A DNA stretch of 5,144 nucleotides from Gammaproteobacteria bacterium (GCA_028694565.1 JAQVKR010000230.1:1-5144); one strand, 5' to 3'; shown: positions 1 to 4,989, counted from the first letter of the stretch. The notes: a model not told the origin generated them from the sequence alone. Made by a program: numbers and translations.

Positions 1-47
1 TGGAGGGCGGGCGCTTTGTGTTCTACTTCCTGTCCCTGGCATCCTGA
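1..47 (+). CDS. C-terminal end of an unidentified protein (partial)
   Basis: Reading from base 3, the frame gives 14 residues, EGGRFVFYFLSLAS, then a TGA stop at 45-47. The other two forward frames have no stop near a natural gene end, and the next gene is on the same strand. The short tail is hydrophobic and aromatic and matches no family I can name. It is separated from the next start by 167 bases, so it is probably the last gene of an upstream unit and not part of the Suf-like operon. I cannot tell its function, and the coding call itself is only moderately supported because so little is present. Confidence 0.4.
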   Translation, partial: EGGRFVFYFLSLAS

Positions 48-142
48 GCCCGGCCGGCTGGGGTCGAGGCCGCTTCGCCGCGGCGGTCCGGCCGCCCTCC
101 GGGGCGACCCGCCGAATGCGCCCCGGGAGTGAAGCGGTGCAC

Positions 143-148
143 TAGAAT
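143..148 (+). promoter_or_regulatory. Possible -10 element for the Suf-like operon
   Basis: TAGAAT matches five of six bases of the sigma-70 consensus TATAAT and sits in an A/T-rich island within GC-rich DNA. It lies 66 bases upstream of the ATPase start, giving a leader of about 60 bases. I see no convincing -35 hexamer at 16-18 bases upstream, so the promoter may be weak or activator-dependent, or the match may be chance. Confidence 0.35.
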
Positions 149-174
149 CAGATACGGCGTTGCCGATTGGATTC
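145..174. repeat. Interrupted inverted repeat, candidate operator or leader hairpin
   Basis: The outer arms are GAATC (145-149) and GATTC (170-174). The inner arms are CGGC (155-158) and GCCG (162-165) around a GTT centre. Between them the arms still partly match: the left arm GAATCAGATACGGC and the reverse complement of the right arm GAATCCAATCGGC agree at 11 positions with one gap. It overlaps the putative -10 hexamer and the expected transcription start. It could be a regulator binding site or a hairpin at the start of the mRNA. It does not obviously match the E. coli IscR type 1 or type 2 consensus. Confidence 0.45.
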
Positions 175-214
175 CCCCGACACCCGCAGGTTCTCCCCAT
201 CGAGGTCCCGCTGC

Positions 215-931
215 ATGACCGAACTGCTGCAGATCGACGGACTCTCCTTCACGGTGGCGGGCCGGGCCATCCTGGAGTCGGTGGATCTGGTCCTCGAGGC
301 GGGCGAGATCCATGTCCTGCTCGGCGCCAACGGCACGGGCAAGACCACCCTGGCCAACCTGGTCATGGGCTGCAGCGGCTACCGGCCGACCGCCGGCACC
401 ATCCGCTTCCGCGGCCGGCCCATCGACGGGCTCCCCATCCACGAGCGGGCCCGCCTCGGCATCACCCTGACCTGGCAGGAGCCGGCGCGCTTCGAGGGGC
501 TGAAGGTGCGCGACTACCTCACCCTGGGGCAGGCGCCGGGCGACCCCGCGCTGTGGCTGGGGCGGGTCGGGCTGGCCGCCGACGCCTACCTGGAGCGCGC
601 GGTGGACAAGACCCTCTCCGGCGGCGAGCGCAAGCGCATCGAGCTGGCCTCGGCGCTCGCCCTGCGGCCCCGGCTGGCCATTCTCGACGAGCCCGGGGCG
701 GGCATCGACCTGCTCTCCATCGATGAAATCGCCAAGCTCATCCGGGAGCTGCGCGGCCCGGGCGCGGCGGTGCTGCTCATCACCCACCAGCAGGAACTGG
801 CCCAGGTGGCCGATCGGGCCTCCCATCTCTGCGCCGGGCGGATCATCGCCACCGGCGCGCCGGAGTCCATCGCGGAAGCCTACCGGCGCCGGCCCTGCGG
901 CGTCTGCGACGGGGAGACGTGCCGTGGCTGA
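215..931 (+). CDS. SufC/SmsC-like ABC ATPase of Fe-S cluster assembly
   Basis: This 238-residue soluble ABC ATPase has Walker A GANGTGKTT (37-45), Q-loop Q88, signature LSGGE (134-138), Walker B LAILDEP with E159, a D-loop at GAGID (161-165) and switch histidine H191. The LSGGERKR-ELA and LDEPGAGID patterns resemble SufC more than importers, and the next gene is a SufB-like scaffold. No permease is nearby. SufC proteins power conformational change in the SufB-type scaffold in the cytoplasm. The start at 215 follows GAGG (202-205) with 9 bases spacing. An in-frame ATG at 167 would add 16 residues before the family start and lacks a good Shine-Dalgarno. The C-terminus carries an unusual CX2CX4C group (C228, C231, C236). 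Stop 929-931 overlaps the next start. The family is clear; assignment to the minimal SMS type over classical Suf is inferred from the partner. Confidence 0.9.
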   Translation: MTELLQIDGLSFTVAGRAILESVDLVLEAGEIHVLLGANGTGKTTLANLVMGCSGYRPTAGTIRFRGRPIDGLPIHERARLGITLTWQEPARFEGLKVRDYLTLGQAPGDPALWLGRVGLAADAYLERAVDKTLSGGERKRIELASALALRPRLAILDEPGAGIDLLSIDEIAKLIRELRGPGAAVLLITHQQELAQVADRASHLCAGRIIATGAPESIAEAYRRRPCGVCDGETCRG

Positions 932-1862
932 GAACGGCAACGAACTGCTGGCGCTGCTGTTCCGCACCTACGCCGACGCCGCCATCCTGAACAGCCCCGG
1001 GACCGCCCACGTGGTGGTGGACGGCCAGTCGCTGGTGAGCGCGAACGCCATCCCCGGGGTGAGCGTGGCCGGCCGCCGCGAGGCGGGCGTGATCGTGGCG
1101 GAGATTGCCGTGGCGCCGGGGGTCGAGGTGCGCAACCCCATCCACACCTGCGTGGGCATCATGCAGCCGGAGGGGGATCAGCGCCTGCGGGTGGAGGTGC
1201 GGATGGGCGAGGGGGCGCGCGCGCGGCTGGTTTCCCACTGCCTGTTTCCCTACGCCCGGCGGGTGCGCCACGAGATGGAGGCGCGGCTTGACCTCGCCGC
1301 GGGCGCCGAGCTCGACTACTCCGAGGGGCACGTGCACGGTCCCTACGGCGGGGTGACGGTGATTCCCCGGAGCGTCGTGCGGGTGGGGCCGGCGGCCCGC
1401 TTCCGCTCCGATTTCCACCTCATCCAGGGGCGGGCGGGCGCGGTGGAGCTGGACGTGCGGGTGGAGGTGGCCGAGGGCGGCGTGGCGGAGATCACGGCGC
1501 GTATCGCGGGCAGCGGCAGCGACCGCATCAGCCTGCGCGACGAGCTGGTGCTCGCCGGGCGCGATGCCCGGGGCCTGATCAAGACCCGGGTGGCCCTGTC
1601 CGGCGAGGCCCGCGCCGAGGTGCTGGGCATCACCCGCGGCCAGGCCGCGGGGGCGCGCGGCCACATGGACTGCATGGAGCTGGTGCGGGACCATGCGGTG
1701 GCGCGGGCGGAACCCGTGGTCGACGTTTCCCATCCCCTGGCCAAGGTGACCCACGAGGCGGCGGTGGGAACCGTGGATCAGAAGCAGCTCGACACCCTGA
1801 TGGCGCACGGGCTCTCCCCCGAGGCGGCCGTGGATCTCATCGTGACGGGACTGCTGCGCTGA
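924..1862 (+). CDS. Short SufB/SmsB-like Fe-S scaffold protein (SufBD family)
   Basis: This 312-residue protein starts at GTG 924, preceded by GGGGAG (911-916) 7 bases away, and overlaps the ATPase gene by 8 bases, suggesting translational coupling. The C-terminal half has SufBD core features: GHMDCMEL (247-254), PLAKVTHEAAVG (271-282) and QLDTLMAHGLSPEAAVDLIV (288-307). The HEA motif corresponds to the one in E. coli SufB containing the essential glutamate; SufD has HGA there, so this is SufB-like. Cysteines C76 (HTC), C106 (HC before FPYA) and C250 are candidate cluster ligands or sulfur acceptors. E. coli SufB is about 495 residues, so the N-terminal part is missing, as in the short archaeal/anaerobe proteins of the minimal system. 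Its likely role is to assemble Fe-S clusters with the adjacent ATPase. The reading frame stays open far upstream (to 723), but that part overlaps the ATPase. Confidence 0.87.
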   Translation: MAENGNELLALLFRTYADAAILNSPGTAHVVVDGQSLVSANAIPGVSVAGRREAGVIVAEIAVAPGVEVRNPIHTCVGIMQPEGDQRLRVEVRMGEGARARLVSHCLFPYARRVRHEMEARLDLAAGAELDYSEGHVHGPYGGVTVIPRSVVRVGPAARFRSDFHLIQGRAGAVELDVRVEVAEGGVAEITARIAGSGSDRISLRDELVLAGRDARGLIKTRVALSGEARAEVLGITRGQAAGARGHMDCMELVRDHAVARAEPVVDVSHPLAKVTHEAAVGTVDQKQLDTLMAHGLSPEAAVDLIVTGLLR

Positions 1863-1895
1863 TGCGCCGCCACCACTCTGCGAATGGAGAATGCC

Positions 1896-2279
1896 ATGCT
1901 CGACGTGAATCCCGACATCGTCTGCTTTCTCATCGGGAAGGCCCGCGAATTCCAGGCCAAGGAGGCGGTGGTCATCCCCGAGGAGCCCTTCAGTCCCAGC
2001 GACGACTGGGCCCTGCAGGTGCTCGCCGACCACCGGGACGATCTCTCCTACCAGGAGGCCCGCGCCGTCATCGAGGATCTCGAGGAGGGGCAGCAGGCGC
2101 AGGTGGTGGCGCTGATGTGGCTGGGGCGCGGCGACTACGAGGAGAGCGAGTGGGAGATCGTGATCGAGGAGGCGCAGGCGGCCTGGACCCCGCGCACGGC
2201 CGACTACCTCCTGGCCACGCCGCTGGTGGCCGACTACCTGCTGGAGGGGCTCGGCCTGCTCGGCTACGGCTGTGATTGA
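1896..2279 (+). CDS. DUF3775-like small protein of unknown function
   Basis: The 127-residue acidic protein starts at ATG 1896, six bases after GGAG (1886-1889). An ATG at 1884 in the same frame overlaps that Shine-Dalgarno and is less likely. Features resembling the bacterial DUF3775 family, from memory, are the N-terminal NPDIVCFLIGKAREFQAKE (5-23), the central helix-rich acidic segment, MWLGRGDYEE (74-83) and the C-terminal TADYLLATPLVADYLLEGL (101-119). No signal peptide or membrane segment is seen, so it is probably cytoplasmic. It begins 33 bases after the scaffold gene stop, so it is probably co-transcribed with the Fe-S pair. Whether it works with them is unknown. The gene is well supported by its Shine-Dalgarno and composition; the family name is moderately sure. 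Confidence 0.8.
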   Translation: MLDVNPDIVCFLIGKAREFQAKEAVVIPEEPFSPSDDWALQVLADHRDDLSYQEARAVIEDLEEGQQAQVVALMWLGRGDYEESEWEIVIEEAQAAWTPRTADYLLATPLVADYLLEGLGLLGYGCD

Positions 2280-2305
2280 CCCGGGGCACCGGATGAGGCT
2301 CCGGG
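2280..2305 (+). terminator. Possible terminator hairpin after the DUF3775-like gene
   Basis: CCCGGGGC (2280-2287) can pair with GCTCCGGG (2298-2305) over eight base pairs, one of them G-U, around a 10-base loop. The stem begins immediately after the stop codon. Only three Ts (2312-2314) follow after a G-rich stretch, so intrinsic termination would be weak. It may instead protect the 3' end of the mRNA. Confidence 0.4.
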
Positions 2306-2318
2306 CGGGGGTTTGGGA

Positions 2319-2324
2319 TAGTAT
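2319..2324 (+). promoter_or_regulatory. Possible -10 element for the CX4CX2C protein gene
   Basis: TAGTAT lies in an A/T-rich patch (2318-2326) between GC-rich flanks and would place the transcript start about 15 bases before the ATG at 2348. It matches four of six consensus bases and no good -35 is visible, so this is tentative. Confidence 0.25.
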
Positions 2325-2347
2325 ATCCGGCCCAGAGTGCCGCAGCG

Positions 2348-2674
2348 ATGAGCCGATCCGTGAGCGTATCCGACCCGAGCGATGAAATGACCGAACTCAA
2401 CCGTGCCCTGCAGGAGGTTGTCGAGCTGGGCAACCGCCTGCTGGAAGAGGATCCGGAAGCGGATTCCTGGGACGTCGCCTCGGGCCTGCTGGCCGGCGCC
2501 GTCCACTTCTGGCTCTATTCGCGCCAGCCCTGCGGCGATCCCCTCTGCGAGAGCTGCACCGACATCGATACGGCGGAGAAGCGGCTGCGAATGCTGCTGG
2601 ACGAGACGCGCCAGTCGGCCGAGGAGAGCGAATATTTCCATACCCCGTCGGATGCCAACGTGGGCCGGGCCTGA
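2348..2674 (+). CDS. Small orphan protein with a CX4CX2C cysteine cluster
   Basis: This 108-residue protein is not a family I can name. After a variable N-terminus it has a predicted amphipathic helix (about 16-34), then a segment with AVHFWLYSRQPC (51-62) and the cluster C62-X4-C67-X2-C70. A charged helix follows (75-94), then a tail SEYFHTPSDANVGRA. With H53 nearby the cysteines could bind zinc or an Fe-S cluster, but this is inference. There is no signal peptide. The start is uncertain: ATG 2348 has no strong Shine-Dalgarno. ATG 2387, giving a 95-residue protein starting MTELNRAL, is preceded by GAG (2377-2379) and would begin right at the first helix. The gene is preceded by a possible terminator and an A/T patch, so it probably starts a new unit; the next small gene lies 56 bases downstream. 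Confidence 0.75.
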   Translation: MSRSVSVSDPSDEMTELNRALQEVVELGNRLLEEDPEADSWDVASGLLAGAVHFWLYSRQPCGDPLCESCTDIDTAEKRLRMLLDETRQSAEESEYFHTPSDANVGRA

Positions 2675-2730
2675 GCCGGGGCGCGGCGGGAGTGTCGGGG
2701 GCAAGAGCATTGACCGTGAGGGAGAAGTGC

Positions 2731-2934
2731 ATGAAACGTTTCGGTATCCGCATCACCCTGCCCGAGGGCGACACCATGGGCGCGGCGCATCTGCTGGGGC
2801 CGGGCTGGGAGAGCTTCCGCTGGTTCGAATCCGCGGCGCAGCGTGACGGGGCGCTCGCGGAGATGCAGCGCCAGCTGCCCGTCTACCGCCGTCACGACCG
2901 CGTCACCCAGGTGCTGGAGAAGGTGGAGCGCTGA
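2731..2934 (+). CDS. Small hypothetical protein, 67 residues
   Basis: The ATG at 2731 is preceded by a strong Shine-Dalgarno, GAGGGAG (2718-2724), 6 bases away, which is the main evidence that this short gene is real. The frame is open back to 2692, but that start lacks such a site. The protein begins with a beta-like segment KRFGIRITLP (2-11), then GAAHLLGPGWESFRWFES (17-34), a helix around 35-48 and the basic end PVYRRHDRVTQVLEKVER. It is soluble, with no cysteines and no transmembrane segment. I do not know a function. It follows the CX4CX2C gene on the same strand and could share its transcript. Confidence 0.75.
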   Translation: MKRFGIRITLPEGDTMGAAHLLGPGWESFRWFESAAQRDGALAEMQRQLPVYRRHDRVTQVLEKVER

Positions 2935-2959
2935 GCGCGGCGGCAGCCTCCGGCGCGCT
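2934..2959 (+). terminator. Hairpin at the end of the 67-residue gene
   Basis: AGCGCG (2934-2939) pairs with CGCGCT (2954-2959). Inside it, after one mismatch, CGG (2941-2943) pairs with CCG (2950-2952) around a six-base loop. It starts on the last base of the stop codon. The bases after it (GTTCC) are not a proper T-run, so it is a weak terminator candidate. Confidence 0.3.
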
Positions 2960-2963
2960 GTTC

Positions 2964-2969
2964 CATACT
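2964..2969 (+). promoter_or_regulatory. Possible -10 element for the methyltransferase gene
   Basis: CATACT lies in a short A/T-richer stretch (2961-2970), 30 bases before the methyltransferase start, just after the hairpin. It matches four of six consensus bases and lacks a visible -35 hexamer. It is listed as tentative because the gap otherwise holds no candidate. Confidence 0.2.
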
Positions 2970-2998
2970 GTGGGGGTGACCGCCCGCCGGAGCCCCCC

Positions 2999-3688
2999 AT
3001 GCGTCCATTCGCCGCCCTTTTCCTCCTGCTCCCGCTCCTCTGGCTGACCGGGCCGGCTCCCGCCCGCGCCCAGGCGGAGAGCGCGGCGCCGGGCATCAAC
3101 CGGGCCTTCGAGAACCCGGAGTTCGAGCGCTGGCGCGGCGCCTTCGAGCATTCCGGCCGCGAGGTCTTCGACCGGCGCGGGGCCATCGTGGCGGCGCTGG
3201 CGCTGCGGCCGGGCATGGCGGTGGCGGACATCGGCGCCGGCACCGGCCTGTTCACCCTGCTGTTCGCCCCGGCGGTGGGGCCGGCGGGCAGGGTCTACGC
3301 CGTGGACATCTCCGCGCCCTTCGTGGAGGGGATCCTGGCGCGGGCCGCCACGGCGGGCCTGGACAACGTGACCGGGGTGGTCAACACCCCCACCGATGCC
3401 TCCCTGCCTCCGGGCAGCATCGATCTCGCCTTCGTCTGCAACACCTACCACCACTTCGAGCACCCGCAGCCGACCCTCGCCTCGCTGCGTCGCGCCCTGC
3501 GCCCCGGGGGCGAGCTCGTGATCATCGATTTCCGCCGCCAGGCGGGCCACGGCTCCGCCTGGGTGACGGGGCATGTGCGGGCCGGGGAGGAGACGGTCAT
3601 CGCCGAGGTGGAGGCGGCCGGATTCCGCCTGGGAGGGCGGGAGCCGTTCCTGCGGGAGAACTATTTCCTGCGCTTCGTGAAGGAGTGA
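2999..3688 (+). CDS. Class I SAM-dependent methyltransferase with a signal peptide
   Basis: This 229-residue protein has a class I methyltransferase core: motif I VADIGAGTG (75-83), an acidic loop after strand 2 at YAVDIS (100-105, D103), the post-motif region IDLAFVCNTYHHF (141-153) and PGGELVIIDF (169-178). The C-terminus ends NYFLRFVKE, as in many small-molecule or arsenite-type methyltransferases. Before it lies a hydrophobic leader, RPFAALFLLLPLLWLTG (2-18), and an ARA site (22-24), which looks like a Sec signal peptide cleaved before Q25. The start at 2999 has GGAG (2989-2992) six bases upstream. An in-frame extension to 2843 overlaps the preceding gene. Export would be odd because SAM is cytoplasmic; the leader could instead anchor the enzyme. 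The substrate is unknown. Confidence 0.88.
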   Translation: MRPFAALFLLLPLLWLTGPAPARAQAESAAPGINRAFENPEFERWRGAFEHSGREVFDRRGAIVAALALRPGMAVADIGAGTGLFTLLFAPAVGPAGRVYAVDISAPFVEGILARAATAGLDNVTGVVNTPTDASLPPGSIDLAFVCNTYHHFEHPQPTLASLRRALRPGGELVIIDFRRQAGHGSAWVTGHVRAGEETVIAEVEAAGFRLGGREPFLRENYFLRFVKE

Positions 3689-3702
3689 GCCCTCCGTTCA
3701 CC

Positions 3703-3723
3703 GGCGGGCATCGACCGCCCGCC
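3703..3723 (+). terminator. Hairpin downstream of the methyltransferase gene
   Basis: A perfect seven-base-pair stem, GGCGGGC (3703-3709) with GCCCGCC (3717-3723), closes a seven-base loop 14 bases after the methyltransferase stop. No T-run follows. It could be a terminator of a GC-rich genome or an mRNA-end stabiliser. The rest of the 157-base gap to 3846 is GC-rich and holds no convincing gene. Confidence 0.4.
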
Positions 3724-3828
3724 ACGGCCCGGGTGGAGCCGTTCCCCAGCCGTCGCCGGCGGCCCCCTGGCCGGGAGCCTCGCCAGCGCCGGGCTGTGCG
3801 CGAGTCGGCTGTTCGATGGATCCGGGTC

Positions 3829-3837
3829 TGATACAAG
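3829..3837 (+). promoter_or_regulatory. Possible extended -10 element for the phosphoesterase gene
   Basis: TGA followed directly by TACAAG resembles an extended -10 (TGnTATAAT, with four of six core bases). It is only nine bases before the ATG at 3846, so a transcript from it would be nearly leaderless. That would fit the absence of a Shine-Dalgarno at this start. The support is weak. Confidence 0.2.
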
Positions 3838-3845
3838 ATGGCGGC

Positions 3846-4373
3846 ATGACCGTCTCCCGCGCCAGTCTGTCCGTCCTCGTCCTGTCCGACACCCACGGCT
3901 GGATCGACCCCCGCGTGATCGCGCTCGCGAGCCGGTGCGATTACGCCCTGCACGCCGGCGACGTGGGGGCGGCGGCGGTGATCGAGTCCCTGGGTCCGCG
4001 CCGGTCGGTGATCGCGGTGCGCGGCAACAACGATGTGCCCGCCAAGTGGGGCGCCGACGGCGATCTCCTGGAGTGCCTGCCGTTCACGGCGAGCCTGGAG
4101 CTCCCCGGCGGGACGCTGGTGGTGGAGCACGGCCACCGGGCCGGCGGGGTGCGGGTGCGGCACGAGCGCCTGCGGCGGCGCCACCCGGAGGCGCGCACCG
4201 TGGTCTATGGCCACAGCCACCGCCTGGTGGTGGATACCGACGCCTTCCCCTGGGTGCTGAATCCCGGCGCCGCCGGGCGTTCCCGGACCTTCGGCGGGCC
4301 GTCGTGCCTCATCCTGCATGCCGGCGAGGAGGCCTGGCGGGTGGAGGTGCTCCGCTTCGCGCCGCTGCGGTGA
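3846..4373 (+). CDS. YfcE/MJ0936-type metallophosphoesterase
   Basis: This 175-residue protein shows the full calcineurin-like metal site: SDTHG (14-18, D15 and H17), HAGDVG (36-41, D39), RGNNDVP (59-65), VEHGHRAGG (93-101) and YGHSHR (121-126). NPGAAGRSR (139-147) corresponds to the usual NPGS turn. Order and length match the small YfcE/MJ0936 family of dimetal phosphodiesterases, which hydrolyse phosphodiesters in the cytoplasm; the natural substrate is generally unclear. The start is uncertain: ATG 3846 places the first beta-strand at residue 8, typical of the family, but lacks a Shine-Dalgarno. An in-frame ATG at 3816 adds ten residues and also lacks one. The gene converges with the NTF2-like gene 64 bases downstream. 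Confidence 0.92.
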   Translation: MTVSRASLSVLVLSDTHGWIDPRVIALASRCDYALHAGDVGAAAVIESLGPRRSVIAVRGNNDVPAKWGADGDLLECLPFTASLELPGGTLVVEHGHRAGGVRVRHERLRRRHPEARTVVYGHSHRLVVDTDAFPWVLNPGAAGRSRTFGGPSCLILHAGEEAWRVEVLRFAPLR

Positions 4374-4383
4374 TATTGGCCCT

Positions 4384-4424
4384 CGCCCGGGATGCGTCGC
4401 GGCCGCGGCGGGCGTCACCGGGCG
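4384..4424. terminator. Inverted repeats between convergent genes
   Basis: The 64-base gap between two convergent stops contains CGCCCGG (4384-4390), which can pair with CCGGGCG (4418-4424), or by its first six bases with CGGGCG (4409-4414). Inside is the perfect ten-base palindrome CGCGGCCGCG (4398-4407). The location suits a bidirectional terminator. There is no T-run on either strand, so this is inferred from position and pairing only. Confidence 0.3.
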
Positions 4425-4437
4425 TGGAGCGGTGCGG

Positions 4438-4818
4438 CTAGAGGGGGGTGCCGCCCTCGAACATGCTCACATAGGCGTGGGCGTCGAAGAACAGCTCCAT
4501 GTAGGTGATCAGCCCGTCCTCGACCCGCACCAGCTCCGCGACCCGGCTGTTGGAGAGCTCGGGTATGGTGGCGATGAAGTTGAACACCACCATCACCTCG
4601 TTGCCCTCGACAAAGGTTCGCCGGCGCTGGATGGATTTGAGGATGGGCCCGATGCGGGAGATGTCGGAGAGAAAGTCGGCGGCGCTGTCGAAGCGCGAGG
4701 TCGGGCCGACATAGCTGAAACGCTCCCGGCTCAGGTAGCCGGCCGCCCGCTCGAAATCCCTCTGCTCCAGGGCGTCCAGAAACGCATGGACAACCGCATC
4801 GGCTGGGGGAGCACTCAT
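4438..4818 (-). CDS. NTF2-like / SnoaL-like domain protein
   Basis: The 126-residue protein begins MSAPPADAVVHAFLDALEQR with the helix typical of NTF2-like folds. It continues with DFERAAGYLS and RFSYVGPTSRFDSAADFLSDIS (33-54), beta-strands EVMVVFNFIATIP (74-86) and RVAELVRVEDGLITYMELFFDAHAY (92-116). The strand followed by FxDAHAY near the end is usual for SnoaL-like proteins. Such proteins use one domain as either a small-ligand enzyme (ketosteroid isomerase, polyketide cyclase) or a binding module; no specific activity can be assigned. It has no signal peptide. The start ATG (4816-4818) has only a weak purine stretch, GAGCGG, upstream. It is divergent from dodecin and separated from it by 262 bases. 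Confidence 0.85.
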   Translation of the reverse strand: MSAPPADAVVHAFLDALEQRDFERAAGYLSRERFSYVGPTSRFDSAADFLSDISRIGPILKSIQRRRTFVEGNEVMVVFNFIATIPELSNSRVAELVRVEDGLITYMELFFDAHAYVSMFEGGTPL

Positions 4819-4867
4819 AGTCGCATCCGCTCGGGTCTGGTCTGGGGCGATGACGGTGGTTTCCGGA

Positions 4868-4873
4868 AGTATA
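4868..4873 (-). promoter_or_regulatory. Possible -10 element for the NTF2-like gene
   Basis: On the minus strand this reads TATACT, five of six consensus bases, and lies 49 bases before the ATG, giving a leader of about 40 bases. No clear -35 hexamer is visible at the usual distance. It is the best A/T-rich hexamer in the gap for this direction. Confidence 0.4.
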
Positions 4874-4931
4874 GCGCCGCTGGAAATGCGGGTGCACGGA
4901 ACTTGTGCCCGAAAGCCCGCCCGGCGGAGGC

Positions 4932-4967
4932 CGCCCCGGGCGAACCCGCGTCTGGCCGCCCGGGGCG
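4932..4967. repeat. 11-base inverted repeat in the divergent intergenic region
   Basis: CGCCCCGGGCG (4932-4942) and CGCCCGGGGCG (4957-4967) are exact reverse complements around a 14-base spacer. Because each half is itself nearly palindromic, the two also read as an imperfect direct repeat (GGCCGCC with CGGGCGA or GGGGCGA), 25 bases apart. It lies between the putative promoters of the NTF2-like and dodecin genes and just upstream of the dodecin -10-like hexamer. It could be a paired operator or a simple GC-rich hairpin. No T-run follows on either strand, so a terminator is unlikely. Confidence 0.5.
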
Positions 4968-4975
4968 AGCGGGGC

Positions 4976-4981
4976 TATGCT
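4976..4981 (+). promoter_or_regulatory. Possible -10 element for the dodecin gene
   Basis: TATGCT matches four of six consensus bases and sits directly after the 11-base inverted repeat. It would give a dodecin leader of roughly 90 bases containing two further inverted repeats. No good -35 is visible. Confidence 0.3.
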
Positions 4982-4989
4982 CTGTTCAC

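Larger units (their letters stand above)
48..214. other. Intergenic region upstream of the Suf-like operon
   Basis: The first half is almost pure G and C and contains small stems: GCCGC at 69-73 with GCGGC at 80-84, and GGCGG at 82-86 with CCGCC at 92-96. These two overlap, so they are alternatives. No T-run follows either, so an intrinsic terminator for the upstream gene is possible but not shown. The second half, from about 138, is noticeably richer in A and T and carries the promoter-like hexamer and inverted repeat listed separately. Confidence 0.5.

Noticed and set aside
167..214. Upstream in-frame start for the SufC-like ATPase
   Set aside because: It adds 16 Ser/Arg/Pro-rich residues outside the ABC fold, overlaps the inverted repeat, and has no Shine-Dalgarno; 215 has one.
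723..923. N-terminal extension of the SufB-like protein
   Set aside because: It would overlap the ATPase gene by about 200 bases with a low-complexity Arg/Ser/Pro sequence; the GTG at 924 has a good Shine-Dalgarno.
23..967. Long open frame on the minus strand (314 codons)
   Set aside because: It lies opposite the ATPase gene, is rich in Gly, Arg, Ala and Pro with no domain pattern, and is an expected artefact of GC-rich codon use.
843..2033. Long open frame on the minus strand (396 codons)
   Set aside because: It is antisense to the SufB-like gene, His/Gly/Arg-rich and of low complexity, with no recognisable motif.
2709..2716. TTGACC as a -35 promoter hexamer
   Set aside because: No -10 hexamer is found at a suitable distance; the position is already within the ribosome binding region of the 67-residue gene.
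2843..2998. N-terminal extension of the methyltransferase
   Set aside because: It overlaps the 67-residue gene and is Arg/Ser-rich; the start at 2999 has GGAG and begins a signal peptide.
3597..4418. Minus-strand open frame opposite the phosphoesterase
   Set aside because: The plus strand there encodes all metal-binding motifs of a known family, so the antisense frame is a shadow.
4929..4968. Repeat pair as the start of a CRISPR or tandem array
   Set aside because: There are only two copies of 15 bases, explained by a nearly palindromic half-site; no further copies occur.
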